From assembly GCA_963925735.1 (NCBI GenBank), contig CAWUUH010000020.1, positions 1-64,000 of the forward strand: a stretch of DNA of 64,000 bases, given 5' to 3'. Position numbers and translations under genes: made by a program. The notes beneath the pieces were generated by a model. It was not told the origin of the DNA and made no database searches. It was given only the letters and a program-made list of their open reading frames with translations. Below, piece after piece: positions 44,711 through 54,197 of the stretch. Within the stretch, counting starts at the first letter, position 1; every line of letters starts with the position of its first letter. Origin of the DNA: UBA4582 sp013204195 (GTDB lineage: Bacteria; Pseudomonadota; Gammaproteobacteria; Pseudomonadales; Azotimanducaceae).

Positions 44711-44770
44711 GAAAAATAGTCTTCCTAGCGTAGGCTCCATAACATGGGCGAGCTCCGCTCGCTTGAGTCA

Positions 44771-45835
44771 TCAGGACAGGGTGGGGTCGTCACCGACGAC
44801 GACGATGGTCTTGCCAAAATTACGGCCTGCCAGCATCGCCGAGAATGCTGTCGGCGCCTGATCCAAGCCTTGCCAAAGATCCTCCTTGTAAAACACTCGG
44901 CCGGCCCGCACATACTCGCCCATCTCATCCAAAAATCGCTGCTGATAGTCGGCAACAAAATTGCCCACAAACAACGGCTGAACTACCACCTGCTGTCGAT
45001 CAAACGTCGACTGCCCAGTGGCTCGCCAGACTTCCTGGGCATTTTTGCCGTCGGTGTTTCCATATTGGGAAATCATGCCGCAGACCGTGATGCGGGCACC
45101 CTTATTCAGCACGGGCAATACCGCCTCGAACACTGGACCCCCGACATTCTCGAAATACACATCACAACCATCGGGACAAGCCGCCGCCAGCTGCGCCGGC
45201 AAATCATCGTCCAGGTGTGACACACAGGCATCGAGTCCCAGCTCTTCCAGACAGAATTTGACTTTTTGAGCTGCGCCGGCAATACCCACCACTCGGCAGC
45301 CACTGAGCTTCGCTAGTTGCGCAGCGACTTGCCCGACACCGCCAGAGGCAGCCGAGACCACCACCGTTTCACCGGCCCGCGGCTGGCATTGCACCATCAG
45401 CCCAGAATAAGCGGTGAGTCCCAACATGCCCATGATGCCAATGGCTGTCGACAAAGGCGCCTGGGTCGGATCAAGCTTGCGCGGCACCATATAGCCAAAC
45501 TGGCTGATGCTCTCACCGGTTAAACCATGACTCTGCCAGCCATTGGTATTGAACACGAAGTCACCTGCCTGGTAGCCATCCAGCTGGCTCTCCAGCACTC
45601 GTGAGACCGTACGCCCATGACACACTTCACCGGGGACTTCCGTGCCGCTGCGCCGCCTTCCCCATTGATACGGGTCCATCGACAGATACAGGGTTTCGGT
45701 GAGCATTTGGTTCGGCCCTGGCACCGGCATTGACGTCTCGTGCCAGCTGAAATCGCCGTCCTGCGGCCAGCCGGCCAGAGGGGTGCGGGCGAGTTGCCAT
45801 TGAGAATTCATCGACGGATTCATAGACCACACCAT
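44771..45835 (-). CDS. NADP-dependent zinc-independent MDR oxidoreductase (CurA/PTGR-like)
   Basis: A 354-residue medium-chain reductase without structural zinc. WQLARTPLAGWPQDGDF is the usual family start, so the true start may be the ATG at 45823 or 45811 instead of 45835. The Rossmann motif is SAASGGVGQVAAQLAKLSG, followed by VVGIAGAAQKVKFC and the family motif DVYFENVGG. Relatives reduce the C=C of enones such as curcumin, prostaglandins or leukotriene B4 derivatives. A degenerate 18-bp repeat lies just upstream. Confidence 0.9.
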   Translation of the reverse strand: MVWSMNPSMNSQWQLARTPLAGWPQDGDFSWHETSMPVPGPNQMLTETLYLSMDPYQWGRRRSGTEVPGEVCHGRTVSRVLESQLDGYQAGDFVFNTNGWQSHGLTGESISQFGYMVPRKLDPTQAPLSTAIGIMGMLGLTAYSGLMVQCQPRAGETVVVSAASGGVGQVAAQLAKLSGCRVVGIAGAAQKVKFCLEELGLDACVSHLDDDLPAQLAAACPDGCDVYFENVGGPVFEAVLPVLNKGARITVCGMISQYGNTDGKNAQEVWRATGQSTFDRQQVVVQPLFVGNFVADYQQRFLDEMGEYVRAGRVFYKEDLWQGLDQAPTAFSAMLAGRNFGKTIVVVGDDPTLS

Positions 45836-45845
45836 GCTGCGAATT

Positions 45846-45881
45846 AATGAAAAGCTGCTAGTAAATGAAAAGCTGCTAATA
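45846..45881. repeat. 18-bp tandem repeat, 2 full copies plus a partial
   Basis: Two units AATGAAAAGCTGCTARTA are followed by a partial copy (AATGAAAATTA) to about 45892. They sit 11 bp upstream of the MDR start, within its likely promoter or leader. Confidence 0.6.
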
Positions 45882-46040
45882 AATGAAAATTAACTGCCTA
45901 TCCAATGACAGAGTAACCAACTCCGCCCCCCAATGACCAGTAGCGAGCTGATTTTTTCGAGCATTAAACTGCTGACCAGACCCTCGAGCCGCAGTCGGCT
46001 ATACTCTGCGAACAACAGTCAATAACTGCCACAACCCAAC

Positions 46041-46559
46041 GTGACCGACTTTATGTCCGCTATCCCGAAATACATCTCAGCCTACCCAGAACATCTGCAG
46101 ACGCAGGTGCAGCGCCTGGTGGACCAGGATCAACTCGGCCAGTTTCTGTTGGATCGGTATCCGCAACCCCACAACATCAAGAACGACGGAGCACTGAGAG
46201 ATTACACCATGGACATTAAGCAGCAATATCTGAAAAAGTCAGATCCCTTGAGCAAGGTGGTGTTCGACAACAAAATTCACGTGGTCAACAACGCACTGGG
46301 ATTGCATACCTATTTGTCCCGGGTCCAGGGCGGCAAACTCAAGAGTAAGAATGAGATCAGGATCAGCGCCATGTTCAAGCAGGCACCGGAAGATCTGCTG
46401 AATATGATCGTCGTGCATGAACTGGCGCACTTGAAGGAAAAAGACCACAACAAGAGTTTTTATCAACTGTGCCGGCATATGCAGCCCGACTACCATCAGC
46501 TGGAATTTGATACCCGCCTGTACTTGATACAACTCGAGACCTACGGCGCTATTTACTAA
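46041..46559 (+). CDS. YgjP-like metal-dependent hydrolase (SprT/M48-type HELAH motif)
   Basis: A 172-residue protein. The zinc motif is VVHELAHLKEKDH followed by SFYQLCRHMQPDY, characteristic of the YgjP family (PF01863). An upstream strand VVFDNKIHVVNN is retained. The start is uncertain: GTG at 46041 or ATG at 46053. The true substrate of the family is unknown. The gene ends in a nested hairpin shared with a convergent transporter gene. Confidence 0.85.
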   Translation: MTDFMSAIPKYISAYPEHLQTQVQRLVDQDQLGQFLLDRYPQPHNIKNDGALRDYTMDIKQQYLKKSDPLSKVVFDNKIHVVNNALGLHTYLSRVQGGKLKSKNEIRISAMFKQAPEDLLNMIVVHELAHLKEKDHNKSFYQLCRHMQPDYHQLEFDTRLYLIQLETYGAIY

Positions 46560-46560
46560 T

Positions 46561-46607
46561 CCGCCTGGACCCGCACCCTCAAAATAGGGTGCGCAACGCC
46601 TAGGCGG
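46561..46607. terminator. Nested hairpin in convergent gap
   Basis: Inner stem GCACCCT-CAAAAT-AGGGTGC and outer stem CCGCCT...AGGCGG form a two-part fold immediately after the YgjP-like stop and 16 bases before the convergent MFS stop. There is no U tract, but it is a plausible bidirectional terminator. Confidence 0.6.
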
Positions 46608-46622
46608 AAGTCTAACGGTGAC

Positions 46623-47885
46623 TCAATCGAAGAGTTTCTTACTGCTGGAGAACATCAGGAAAAACACCAAACCAAACAACGTGACACCGGCAGTCACCTG
46701 AAACACTAAAGCCCAGGAACCGGTGAGCTCTAGTATCAGGCCACTCACAAACACACCGATGATTCCAGGGATAGTGCCCGCGGTGTTGGTAATCCCCATC
46801 AAGGTACCTGCATATTTTGGCGCAATGTCCATATGATTGACCACAAAGCCACCGACGACAAACGCACCCAACGCATTACCAATGGTCATGATCGTAATCG
46901 CAAGCCACACTGACTCCACTTCCCCCACGATCAACAACGCCGTAGAAATGCCGCCAAAGCCAATGGTCTGCATTAATTTCCGAACCTTACCAACGTCCAT
47001 GCCAGAGCGTACCAGACGATCGGCGATACTGCCTGCCACATTCAAAAAGATGAACGAGGCAACATGGGGGATCATCGTCACCCAACCCACAGAAGCATAA
47101 TCAACGCCCAGGCCTTTATTGATAAACGTCGGCAGCCACGACAGCAAGACATACAGCGACCAGTTATTACAGAAGTGAGCTACTATGATGGCCCATACCG
47201 GCATGGACTTCAGGAACTCCCGAAGCGGCGGCCCCGCCTCAACGGGATCGCTGTTGGCGCCTGCTTTGATAAACTCGCGCTCTGCTTCCGTCATACGCTG
47301 ATCAGCCTCGGGGCTTCGCGCAACCAGCACTTGCCAAACCACGAACCAGACAACGCCCACCAGGCCAAACAGATAAAATGCCCACTGCCAGCCCCAGGCT
47401 TGAACGATCATCGGCGTCACTATCAGCGCAAAAATAGTCCCCAACGGAATGCCACTGTTCGCTAGACCTACAGCACGGGAGCGCTCTGTGATAGGTACCC
47501 AGCGAGAGTATAAACTGTAGATAGAGGGAAAGGTCACCGCCTCACCCATGCCCATTAATATTCGAGTGGCGAGCAACAGGCCAAGACCAATGGACGCAGC
47601 GGGTGGCGTCAGAATCGTAAACAAAGACCATAGCAAAACACCCACGCCCAGCACGACCTTGCCGCCAAATCGATCGGCCAATAGGCCCCCAACAATCTGC
47701 AGCAGCAGGTAACCCACGAAGAACGACGACAACACCATACCCTGGGTTCGCATACCCCAATCTAGGTCTGCCGCCATAGGAATAATAGCGACGGAGATAT
47801 TCACCCGATCGATATAACAAACAAATACCGCCAGCGTGGATAGCAGTACAACGTTGTAGCGTCTGGGCCAATTGAATGTCGGCAT
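46623..47885 (-). CDS. MFS transporter, ACS (anion:cation symporter) type
   Basis: A 420-residue carrier with 12 spans. The first span VLLSTLAVFVCYIDRVNISVAI has the YIDRVNISVA pattern typical of the ACS/SLC17 group, followed by GGLLADRFGGKVVLG between spans 2 and 3. Such carriers import organic anions such as hexuronates, phthalate or glucarate. The AttH-like protein lies upstream on the same strand with an 85-bp gap, so the two may be co-expressed. Substrate unknown. Confidence 0.88.
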   Translation of the reverse strand: MPTFNWPRRYNVVLLSTLAVFVCYIDRVNISVAIIPMAADLDWGMRTQGMVLSSFFVGYLLLQIVGGLLADRFGGKVVLGVGVLLWSLFTILTPPAASIGLGLLLATRILMGMGEAVTFPSIYSLYSRWVPITERSRAVGLANSGIPLGTIFALIVTPMIVQAWGWQWAFYLFGLVGVVWFVVWQVLVARSPEADQRMTEAEREFIKAGANSDPVEAGPPLREFLKSMPVWAIIVAHFCNNWSLYVLLSWLPTFINKGLGVDYASVGWVTMIPHVASFIFLNVAGSIADRLVRSGMDVGKVRKLMQTIGFGGISTALLIVGEVESVWLAITIMTIGNALGAFVVGGFVVNHMDIAPKYAGTLMGITNTAGTIPGIIGVFVSGLILELTGSWALVFQVTAGVTLFGLVFFLMFSSSKKLFD

Positions 47886-47970
47886 ACATATTTCCTGTTG
47901 TTATTTTTATGTCAGTGAGCGCATTTTGATCTATGGGCACTAGATAATCACTTAAGCCGCACTTAAAACC

Positions 47971-48933
47971 TCAAACAATATCACCGGGCTGGTCGAGATA
48001 TTCACTTAACCCATAACCCACTCGGTCACCATCAAGCGTATATTCCGTCATGCCTTCACCGATATAAGTGATCTGCTCAGAGCGACGATTCCGCAACGGC
48101 ACAAACCCCTTCACTTTGCCCTGCACCTGATGTTGATCGCCATTTTCCAGGGTGACATCCACGGTAAAACCACGATGAAAGCTTGTCCCTGGTTCGTAGT
48201 CTGTTTGCAACACTAGGTCAGTAACCTTGAGGAACTGATCGCCTTTGTGGAACATGCCGCCGCGATGATCGCCCACCACTGACAGCACCATACCCAGGTC
48301 GTTACCATAATTACCTGTGAGCCAACGATAGGAACGAATCGATTGCCAATAGCGCGGGCCCCAAGAATGATCACGCAAGCCGTTGCCATTGATTTGAATA
48401 ACACCAGCCTCGCCTTCTATTTCAATGGTGCCACTAACATGCATATGTTGCTCGTAATGCGCCCGAGCAAAGTCGTTGCCGTCATCCATACTGCCAACGT
48501 GGCCATAGATCGGCCCGACCCCCGTATGAATTAAATCAACACTGATTTTTTTAAACGGATTGGATTTAAATGCCTTACCCGGATCTTGCATATCCCGCGG
48601 ATTAGCCATGTATAGTGCAGCGCCTGTGTAGGCCGTGCGAATTTTCTCACCGGGCACCAGCACCTCAATGCTGCCGCCACCGGCATCCCAGCAGTCGTTG
48701 TGGGTGATTGAAGGTTTTTTGTAGTTGAACAGCACAGAACCATCTGGGTTATAGATAATCACGGTGAGCTCGGCGTAACCTTCATTGGCTCGATTACCCA
48801 TGCGAATAAAACCGCCACGACCCTGCACTGGATCGAAAAAATTAAAATACACAGATTCGTTGAAGTTGGTTTCCGGACCCAAGGGGTGGGTGTAATCGTC
48901 TTCCGGTTTGATATTACCAACGATATTGACCAT
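47971..48933 (-). CDS. AttH/CrtC-like lipocalin-fold protein
   Basis: A 320-residue protein from the ATG at 48933, with GGGGAA upstream; a longer frame opens seven codons earlier. The motif GNGLRDHSWGPRYW and the surrounding beta-rich pattern are typical of AttH/hydroxyneurosporene synthase-like double-lipocalin proteins. No signal peptide. Such proteins are linked to terpenoid or carotenoid hydration or to secondary-metabolite clusters, but most members are uncharacterised. The upstream neighbour is a nitroreductase on the same strand. Confidence 0.7.
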   Translation of the reverse strand: MVNIVGNIKPEDDYTHPLGPETNFNESVYFNFFDPVQGRGGFIRMGNRANEGYAELTVIIYNPDGSVLFNYKKPSITHNDCWDAGGGSIEVLVPGEKIRTAYTGAALYMANPRDMQDPGKAFKSNPFKKISVDLIHTGVGPIYGHVGSMDDGNDFARAHYEQHMHVSGTIEIEGEAGVIQINGNGLRDHSWGPRYWQSIRSYRWLTGNYGNDLGMVLSVVGDHRGGMFHKGDQFLKVTDLVLQTDYEPGTSFHRGFTVDVTLENGDQHQVQGKVKGFVPLRNRRSEQITYIGEGMTEYTLDGDRVGYGLSEYLDQPGDIV

Positions 48934-49060
48934 GGTGATTCCCCGCGGCAGCAAGCCTGAAAAATGATTTCAGCCTTACTGTACCGCAGGAGATTAACCA
49001 AGACCAGCGACCTGACAGATCGCCCAGACAAAACAACCGGACTTAGTCTCTGGATGAGAT

Positions 49061-49723
49061 TTAATTGAAGGTGGCGAAACTGCTCATTGGCTCACGGGCT
49101 GACACCAACGTATTCACCGGTGCGCGGGGATCCGCATAACCCAACGACATACCACAGATAATAAAACGATCATCAGGCACCGACAGCACTCGCCGGGTCA
49201 CCGTATGAAACTGATTCCAGGCACCTTGACTGCAGGTGGCCAGCCCGTCCTGATGAGCGATGAGCATAATGTTCTGCATAAACATGCCAATATCTAAAAA
49301 GCTCATGGCATCCAGGTCCTTGTCGATGGTGAAGATCAAGCCCACTGGCGCATCGAAGAACTTGTAGTTACGACCCCACTGATTAAAGTTGGCGCGTTCG
49401 TCGCCGCGAGGGATTTCCAACAGACTATACATGTCTTTGCCCAATTGCCGCATACGGCTGGTGTAGGGCTCCTTGCGCTTTGAGGTTCGCGGAAATTCAG
49501 CAGACGCATCTTGCGGCGCGTTTTCCCGGTGTGCCAGCACTGCACTCACCAGCTCATCACGCTTGGCACCCATGGCGACATGCACGTGCCAGGGCTGAAC
49601 ATTCGTGCCACTGGGCGCGAGATTAGCCCGCTCGAGAATAGTCTCAACTAACGCCCGATCTACAGGGGTATCGAGGAACTGGCGAACAGACTTGCGATTA
49701 CGGATGGCTTCGTCGAGATTCAT
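49061..49723 (-). CDS. Nitroreductase-family FMN oxidoreductase
   Basis: A 220-residue FMN enzyme. It starts with the family motif MNLDEAIRNRKSVRQFLDTP, then APSGTNVQPWHVHV for FMN binding and DIGMFMQNIMLIAHQDGLAT in the middle. The C-terminal GMSLGYADPRAPVN is the usual ending motif. It could reduce nitroaromatics, quinones or flavin-linked substrates, or act as an iodotyrosine-dehalogenase-type enzyme. It is 107 bases upstream of the AttH-like gene on the same strand. Confidence 0.9.
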   Translation of the reverse strand: MNLDEAIRNRKSVRQFLDTPVDRALVETILERANLAPSGTNVQPWHVHVAMGAKRDELVSAVLAHRENAPQDASAEFPRTSKRKEPYTSRMRQLGKDMYSLLEIPRGDERANFNQWGRNYKFFDAPVGLIFTIDKDLDAMSFLDIGMFMQNIMLIAHQDGLATCSQGAWNQFHTVTRRVLSVPDDRFIICGMSLGYADPRAPVNTLVSAREPMSSFATFN

Positions 49724-50026
49724 GACTAATCACTGGAACAGAAAAATGAAGCGCCGACGTTACAGGCTGAACGCGAAACTAACAAGCCTCGGCTCACTGC
49801 CCTGGCAGCCTGCCCCTTCAAACCTGCAGGTCAAACCTCAGACCTCACAAGGGCTTCGTTTGGAGGCGAATTTGACCCAAACTTGGTTTCTTGAAATGAT
49901 TCAAGGTATAAGAGCATTACAGTCGACGCACACCGTCGCCGTATAAGCACTTGACTGACAGCCGGCGGCGGCTTGAGACTAAACCGTTAACACCGGTATG
50001 CTCGCCAACTCATAAGGAAACTGCAC
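49724..50026. other. Intergenic region (303 bp)
   Basis: The divergent gap between the nitroreductase and acyl-CoA dehydrogenase genes. It contains the perfect palindrome ACCTGCAGGT near 49823 with AAACCT copies beside it, and AAGGAAA at 50014, the ribosome-binding site of the dehydrogenase. No gene seen. Confidence 0.45.
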
Positions 50027-51184
50027 TTGGACATGAATTTCAATGCTGATGACGAGCACTTTCGCACCGAAGTGCGGGACTTTTTTGCCCATCAATATCC
50101 GCAAGACTTGATCACAAAAGCCGCCAGCGCCTTTGTCCTGGAGAAAGCCGATTACCAGCGCTCTGAGCAGGCACTGGCGGCCAAAGGCTGGCTGTGTGTG
50201 AACTGGCCCAAGGACCAGGGCGGCACCGGTTGGAATGCCAACCAGAAGTATATCTTTGATCAGGAACTGGAATTGGCCGGCGCCATCAACCCGGTACCCA
50301 TGGGTGTCATCTATGTGGGGCCGGTGATCTGCGCGTTTGGCACACCCGCGCAACAGGCTCGCTGGCTGCCAGGCATCCAGCAGAGCACCACCTTCTGGGC
50401 CCAGGGCTATTCGGAGCCAGGCTCTGGCTCGGATCTGGCATCACTGCAATGCCGGGCCACCCTCGACGGTGACAGCTACGTGGTGGAAGGCACGAAAATC
50501 TGGACCAGCCTGGCACAACATGCCGACTGGATATTCCTGCTGGTGCGCACCAGCCATGAATCCGTCAAGCAACAGGGCATTACCTTTCTCTGCACACCCA
50601 TGAATGCACCAGGCATTGAAGTCCACCCCATTACCACCATTGACGGCCGCCATCATCTGAACCGGGTGACCTTCGACCAAGTCAGGGTCCCGGTTGATAA
50701 CCGCATTGGCGATGTCGGCGAGGGTTGGCGTTACGCCAATTTTCTGCTGGGCAATGAACGCACGTCCTATGCCCATGTAGCGGGGAAACGGATGCAAATG
50801 GCCGCCACCCGGGCACTGGCAGAACAACACCCTGCGCTGGCTGATGACGACACATTCTGGCAAGCCTTTAACGCCCTCGAAGTCCGCCTCAACGCCTTGG
50901 ACATTACCGTTCTGCGGGTCCTGTCGTCCCTGAAAGACGGTGCCTCACCGGGCAACGAGTCTTCCATCCTAAAAATTCTGGCGACAGAGATTGCCCAGGA
51001 CATCACCGCCTTGTCCATGCAGGCCCAGGGCTACCCGGCGCAAGCCGCTGTGCACACCGACATGCCCTCTGAAGCCGCTGCCAAGGCCACAGCTGACTAT
51101 ATGGGCACCCGCGGCCAGACGATCTATGGCGGCGCCAACGAGATCCAGAAAAACATTATTGCCAAGCGGGTCCTGGGTTTATAG
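50027..51184 (+). CDS. Acyl-CoA dehydrogenase
   Basis: A 385-residue flavoprotein. The start is either TTG at 50027 (AAGGAAA 6 bases upstream) or ATG at 50033. The FAD region is GYSEPGSGSDLASLQC and KIWTSLAQHADW, and RTSYAHVAGKRM is on a C-terminal helix. The C terminus TIYGGANEIQKNIIAKRVLGL is the classic ACAD ending. It would oxidise an acyl-CoA to its enoyl-CoA in fatty acid, sterol side-chain or branched-chain breakdown. The Acr3 gene follows 36 bases later. Confidence 0.92.
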   Translation: MDMNFNADDEHFRTEVRDFFAHQYPQDLITKAASAFVLEKADYQRSEQALAAKGWLCVNWPKDQGGTGWNANQKYIFDQELELAGAINPVPMGVIYVGPVICAFGTPAQQARWLPGIQQSTTFWAQGYSEPGSGSDLASLQCRATLDGDSYVVEGTKIWTSLAQHADWIFLLVRTSHESVKQQGITFLCTPMNAPGIEVHPITTIDGRHHLNRVTFDQVRVPVDNRIGDVGEGWRYANFLLGNERTSYAHVAGKRMQMAATRALAEQHPALADDDTFWQAFNALEVRLNALDITVLRVLSSLKDGASPGNESSILKILATEIAQDITALSMQAQGYPAQAAVHTDMPSEAAAKATADYMGTRGQTIYGGANEIQKNIIAKRVLGL

Positions 51185-51220
51185 CAACACCTCACCACTA
51201 ACATTGAGAGAACACAGATC

Positions 51221-52246
51221 ATGGGACTCTTTGAACGCTATCTCTCAGTATGGATCGGGCTCTGCATCATCGCCGGTGTTCTGCTGGGTAATCTACTGCC
51301 CAGCGCATTTCAAAGTATTGCCGGGCTTGAATATGCCCAGGTCAATCTGGTCATCGCCGTTCTCATCTGGATCATGATCTATCCGATGATGGTACAAATC
51401 GACTTCTCGGCGATCAAAGACGTGGGCCTAAAGCCGCGCGGGCTGGCGTTGACCCTGGTGGTGAACTGGTTAATCAAGCCTTTCACCATGGCGGCGCTGG
51501 GCTGGTTGTTCTTCAAGGTCATCTTTGTCGACTGGGTTGATCCGCAATCAGCCACCGAGTACATCGCCGGAATGATCCTGCTGGGGGTCGCGCCCTGCAC
51601 AGCCATGGTTTTTGTTTGGAGTCAGCTCACCAAAGGCGACCCGAATTATACGCTTGTGCAGGTCTCAGTTAACGATATCGTCATGGTCTTCGCCTTCGCA
51701 CCACTGGCCGCATTCCTGCTGGGGGTTAGTGACATCACCGTACCGTGGGAGACTTTGCTGCTATCAGTGGTCTTATACGTCGTCCTGCCCCTCGCAGCGG
51801 GTGCATTCACCCGTCATCGACTGACAGCCTATGCCGATAACCGTCGCGTAGAGGATTTTGTGAAGGCTTTAAAACCCTGGTCGATCATTGGCCTGCTGGC
51901 GACAGTCGTGCTGTTGTTCGGCTTTCAGGCTGAAAAAATTATTAGTCAGCCGTTCATGATCGTCTTGATTGCGATTCCACTGCTCATCCAAACCTATGGC
52001 ATTTTCGCCATAGCCTATGGGGCTGCGAAAGCCATGAGGCTACCCCACAACATCGCGGCACCCGCCAGCCTAATTGGTACCTCCAACTTTTTCGAGTTGG
52101 CTGTAGCCGTGGCGATATCTCTGTTTGGTTTGAATTCGGGCGCGGCGCTGGCCACCGTGGTCGGGGTACTGGTGGAAGTTCCCGTCATGCTCTCACTCGT
52201 TGCTATTATCAATCGCACGGGCTCTTGGTTTCGCGCGGAGCCTTGA
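51221..52246 (+). CDS. Acr3-family arsenite efflux permease
   Basis: A 341-residue membrane protein with ten predicted spans, the Acr3 (SLC10-like) type. The catalytic cysteine is Cys126 in LLGVAPCTAMVFVWSQLTKG, and the later motif GTSNFFELAVAVAISLFG is characteristic. It exports arsenite (or antimonite) by antiport. No arsR, arsC or arsH gene lies nearby, so this is not a normal ars operon. It is 36 bases after an acyl-CoA dehydrogenase and may share its transcript. Confidence 0.9.
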   Translation: MGLFERYLSVWIGLCIIAGVLLGNLLPSAFQSIAGLEYAQVNLVIAVLIWIMIYPMMVQIDFSAIKDVGLKPRGLALTLVVNWLIKPFTMAALGWLFFKVIFVDWVDPQSATEYIAGMILLGVAPCTAMVFVWSQLTKGDPNYTLVQVSVNDIVMVFAFAPLAAFLLGVSDITVPWETLLLSVVLYVVLPLAAGAFTRHRLTAYADNRRVEDFVKALKPWSIIGLLATVVLLFGFQAEKIISQPFMIVLIAIPLLIQTYGIFAIAYGAAKAMRLPHNIAAPASLIGTSNFFELAVAVAISLFGLNSGAALATVVGVLVEVPVMLSLVAIINRTGSWFRAEP

Positions 52247-52630
52247 TCGCGACCGCTGAATAATTATTCGCTGCGGAATTTTGGTGCAGTAAAAGCGCCA
52301 CGCAAGACGCTACACTGTATCGCCGACATCGCCATCACCTGCCAATTTGTCCAGATGCTATATGCCGGCGAGACCCTGCCTGCCGCCAGCCATCCGAACA
52401 TTGCACGCTATATAACAAATCATATGCAACGAGCATCTTTTAAAACCCTCATTAACAGCGACCCGTTTATCAAGGTTCCGTGACCGCAGGCTGCCCCGAC
52501 GACAGGAGACGCCGTCAGTCGGCCGACCCTGCCGGCTCAGGGTGAATCTTCCCCATCACCGCAGCCGTCGAATTCGGCCTGTACTGGCCCATAGACTCGC
52601 AGCAGAACAGGTTTCACCCCGCGTGAAGAT
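52247..52630. other. Convergent intergenic region (384 bp)
   Basis: The gap lies between the Acr3 stop (plus) and the serine hydrolase stop (minus). It holds the palindrome GAATAATTATTC at 52258-52269. No gene and no convincing terminator seen. Confidence 0.4.
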
Positions 52631-53926
52631 CTAACCGGCGGCGCTGAGATGATCTAAGCATTTCAGCACTTCAGCTTGATAGGTCTTACCTCGTTCGTTA
52701 TACAAATCCAAAACATTCAACGAAGTGGGCACATAGCCAAAGCCAATGTTGGCTTGCGGGTGCCACTGAAAAATTGACCCACCGAGTCCCATCCAGCCAT
52801 AAAACCCCTCTCTACCGATATTCAGTGCGTGATCAAGCTTGGCGTTGTACTGCTCTGGCCGAGCAAATCGCGCCACGCCCCCTTGGGTAAACGTAGTGGC
52901 AGTAATGCCCATCGGGGCCTCAATAGGGTCGCCATGCAAAGCCTGCCAGGCTTGCTCGGTCAAATATCGAGTGCCCTCCCACTGACCACCGCCCGCCAAC
53001 ATGGCGGCGATTTTTGCCAAACCCCGAGCAGAACAGTTCGCATTCGCCGACGGCGTTTCACCCATCGCGATGGCAGGTTCGTTGAAAAATGCAATTCGAT
53101 CCATCCCGGCAAAGGGCGGCGGTGCGCCCCTACCCGTGCCTCGGCGCATCGCCGGGATTATCTGGACCAATCTCTGCAATGTTTGAAAAATATTGTGTTC
53201 CATCTTTCTATTCAGAAACTTCGGTTTCAAGCTCTCCTTGAGCTGAAAACGCATATTCAGGACTGAGACTTTGACTCTTCGACTCAATTCTTCTTGCCTG
53301 ACGCCGATGAAGGCATCGACACCCAGAGGCTGACTGATATCCTCACGTAAAAATTCACCAATAGTGCGGCCTGCAGGGTCGACTCGTCGGAACACCTCGT
53401 TCACAATCCAGCCCCGGGTGACCGCATGATATTCACGGGCACTGCCCGCGCGAAACGTCTGCCCATGATCTTCGATGATGCGACCAATTTTATTCTGCTT
53501 GATGTTCGCCGTGAGCAGATCATCCGCCTTGATCGATACGTTCAAGGCGGCGAGACCCGCCTCATGTCGCATAAGCTCAGCGACCGTAAGATCCGATTTG
53601 CCATTGGCGCCAAATTCCGGCCAGTAATCAGCCACTTTGGCCTGATAATCCAGCAAGCCCTTACTCACCAATGAAGCCATCGCCAGTGCTTCAAGGCTCT
53701 TGCCGCTACTGAAAACATTGATTAGCGAGTCCGCAGAAAAATCCGCGTTGGCGTCCGTTGAGGCCCAAAGGTCAACGACCTTTTCACCCTGATGATAGAC
53801 ACAAAGCTGAGTATCTCTTTCTGCCAGGGTCTGCATGTTGCGCGTGTACAGGGTTTTAACGGACTCAAACCCTGGCGCGACAGTGCCTTGAATACGAATT
53901 TGGTTGGCGGGATTTTTACTCATCAT
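52631..53926 (-). CDS. Beta-lactamase-family serine hydrolase (class C/EstB type)
   Basis: A 431-residue hydrolase from the ATG at 53926. A longer frame to 54022 would add a doubtful Cys-rich leader. The active-site SxxK is Ser73-Ser74-Gly75-Lys76 (NVFSSGKSLEA), and the tyrosine motif is Tyr166 (REYHAVTRG). The final region WMGLGGSIFQWHPQANIGFG has the HxG-like loop. Relatives are esterases, transesterases or peptidases rather than true beta-lactamases. No signal peptide with this start. Monocistronic. Confidence 0.85.
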   Translation of the reverse strand: MMSKNPANQIRIQGTVAPGFESVKTLYTRNMQTLAERDTQLCVYHQGEKVVDLWASTDANADFSADSLINVFSSGKSLEALAMASLVSKGLLDYQAKVADYWPEFGANGKSDLTVAELMRHEAGLAALNVSIKADDLLTANIKQNKIGRIIEDHGQTFRAGSAREYHAVTRGWIVNEVFRRVDPAGRTIGEFLREDISQPLGVDAFIGVRQEELSRRVKVSVLNMRFQLKESLKPKFLNRKMEHNIFQTLQRLVQIIPAMRRGTGRGAPPPFAGMDRIAFFNEPAIAMGETPSANANCSARGLAKIAAMLAGGGQWEGTRYLTEQAWQALHGDPIEAPMGITATTFTQGGVARFARPEQYNAKLDHALNIGREGFYGWMGLGGSIFQWHPQANIGFGYVPTSLNVLDLYNERGKTYQAEVLKCLDHLSAAG

Positions 53927-54197
53927 CTGACCCAAAAGACTCAAAGCCAGCAGTGTACTTGAACAGCCGAGCACCGGATACACATGGCACGCGACCGAAA
54001 TCCGGACACCGACGCACCCCAAGACATGGAGGCTGTACTAGCTCAGCATTTGGCACTAGTAGGGCCTATTAATATGTGCGTAAAATGATTACTGGCAATG
54101 CCCATCACCACGGCGACAAGACTCGGATTAAGTTAAACGAGACTCTGGCTTGACGGTGAACATTCGCGACGACACCTTTTGATGCAGCAAGGATTGT

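Noticed and set aside
51221..52246. An arsenic-resistance island
   Set aside because: Only the Acr3 gene is present; arsR, arsC and arsH are missing on both sides.
52631..53926. A true antibiotic beta-lactamase
   Set aside because: The SxxK and YHA motifs fit the EstB/class C-like hydrolase group, and with the preferred start there is no signal peptide.
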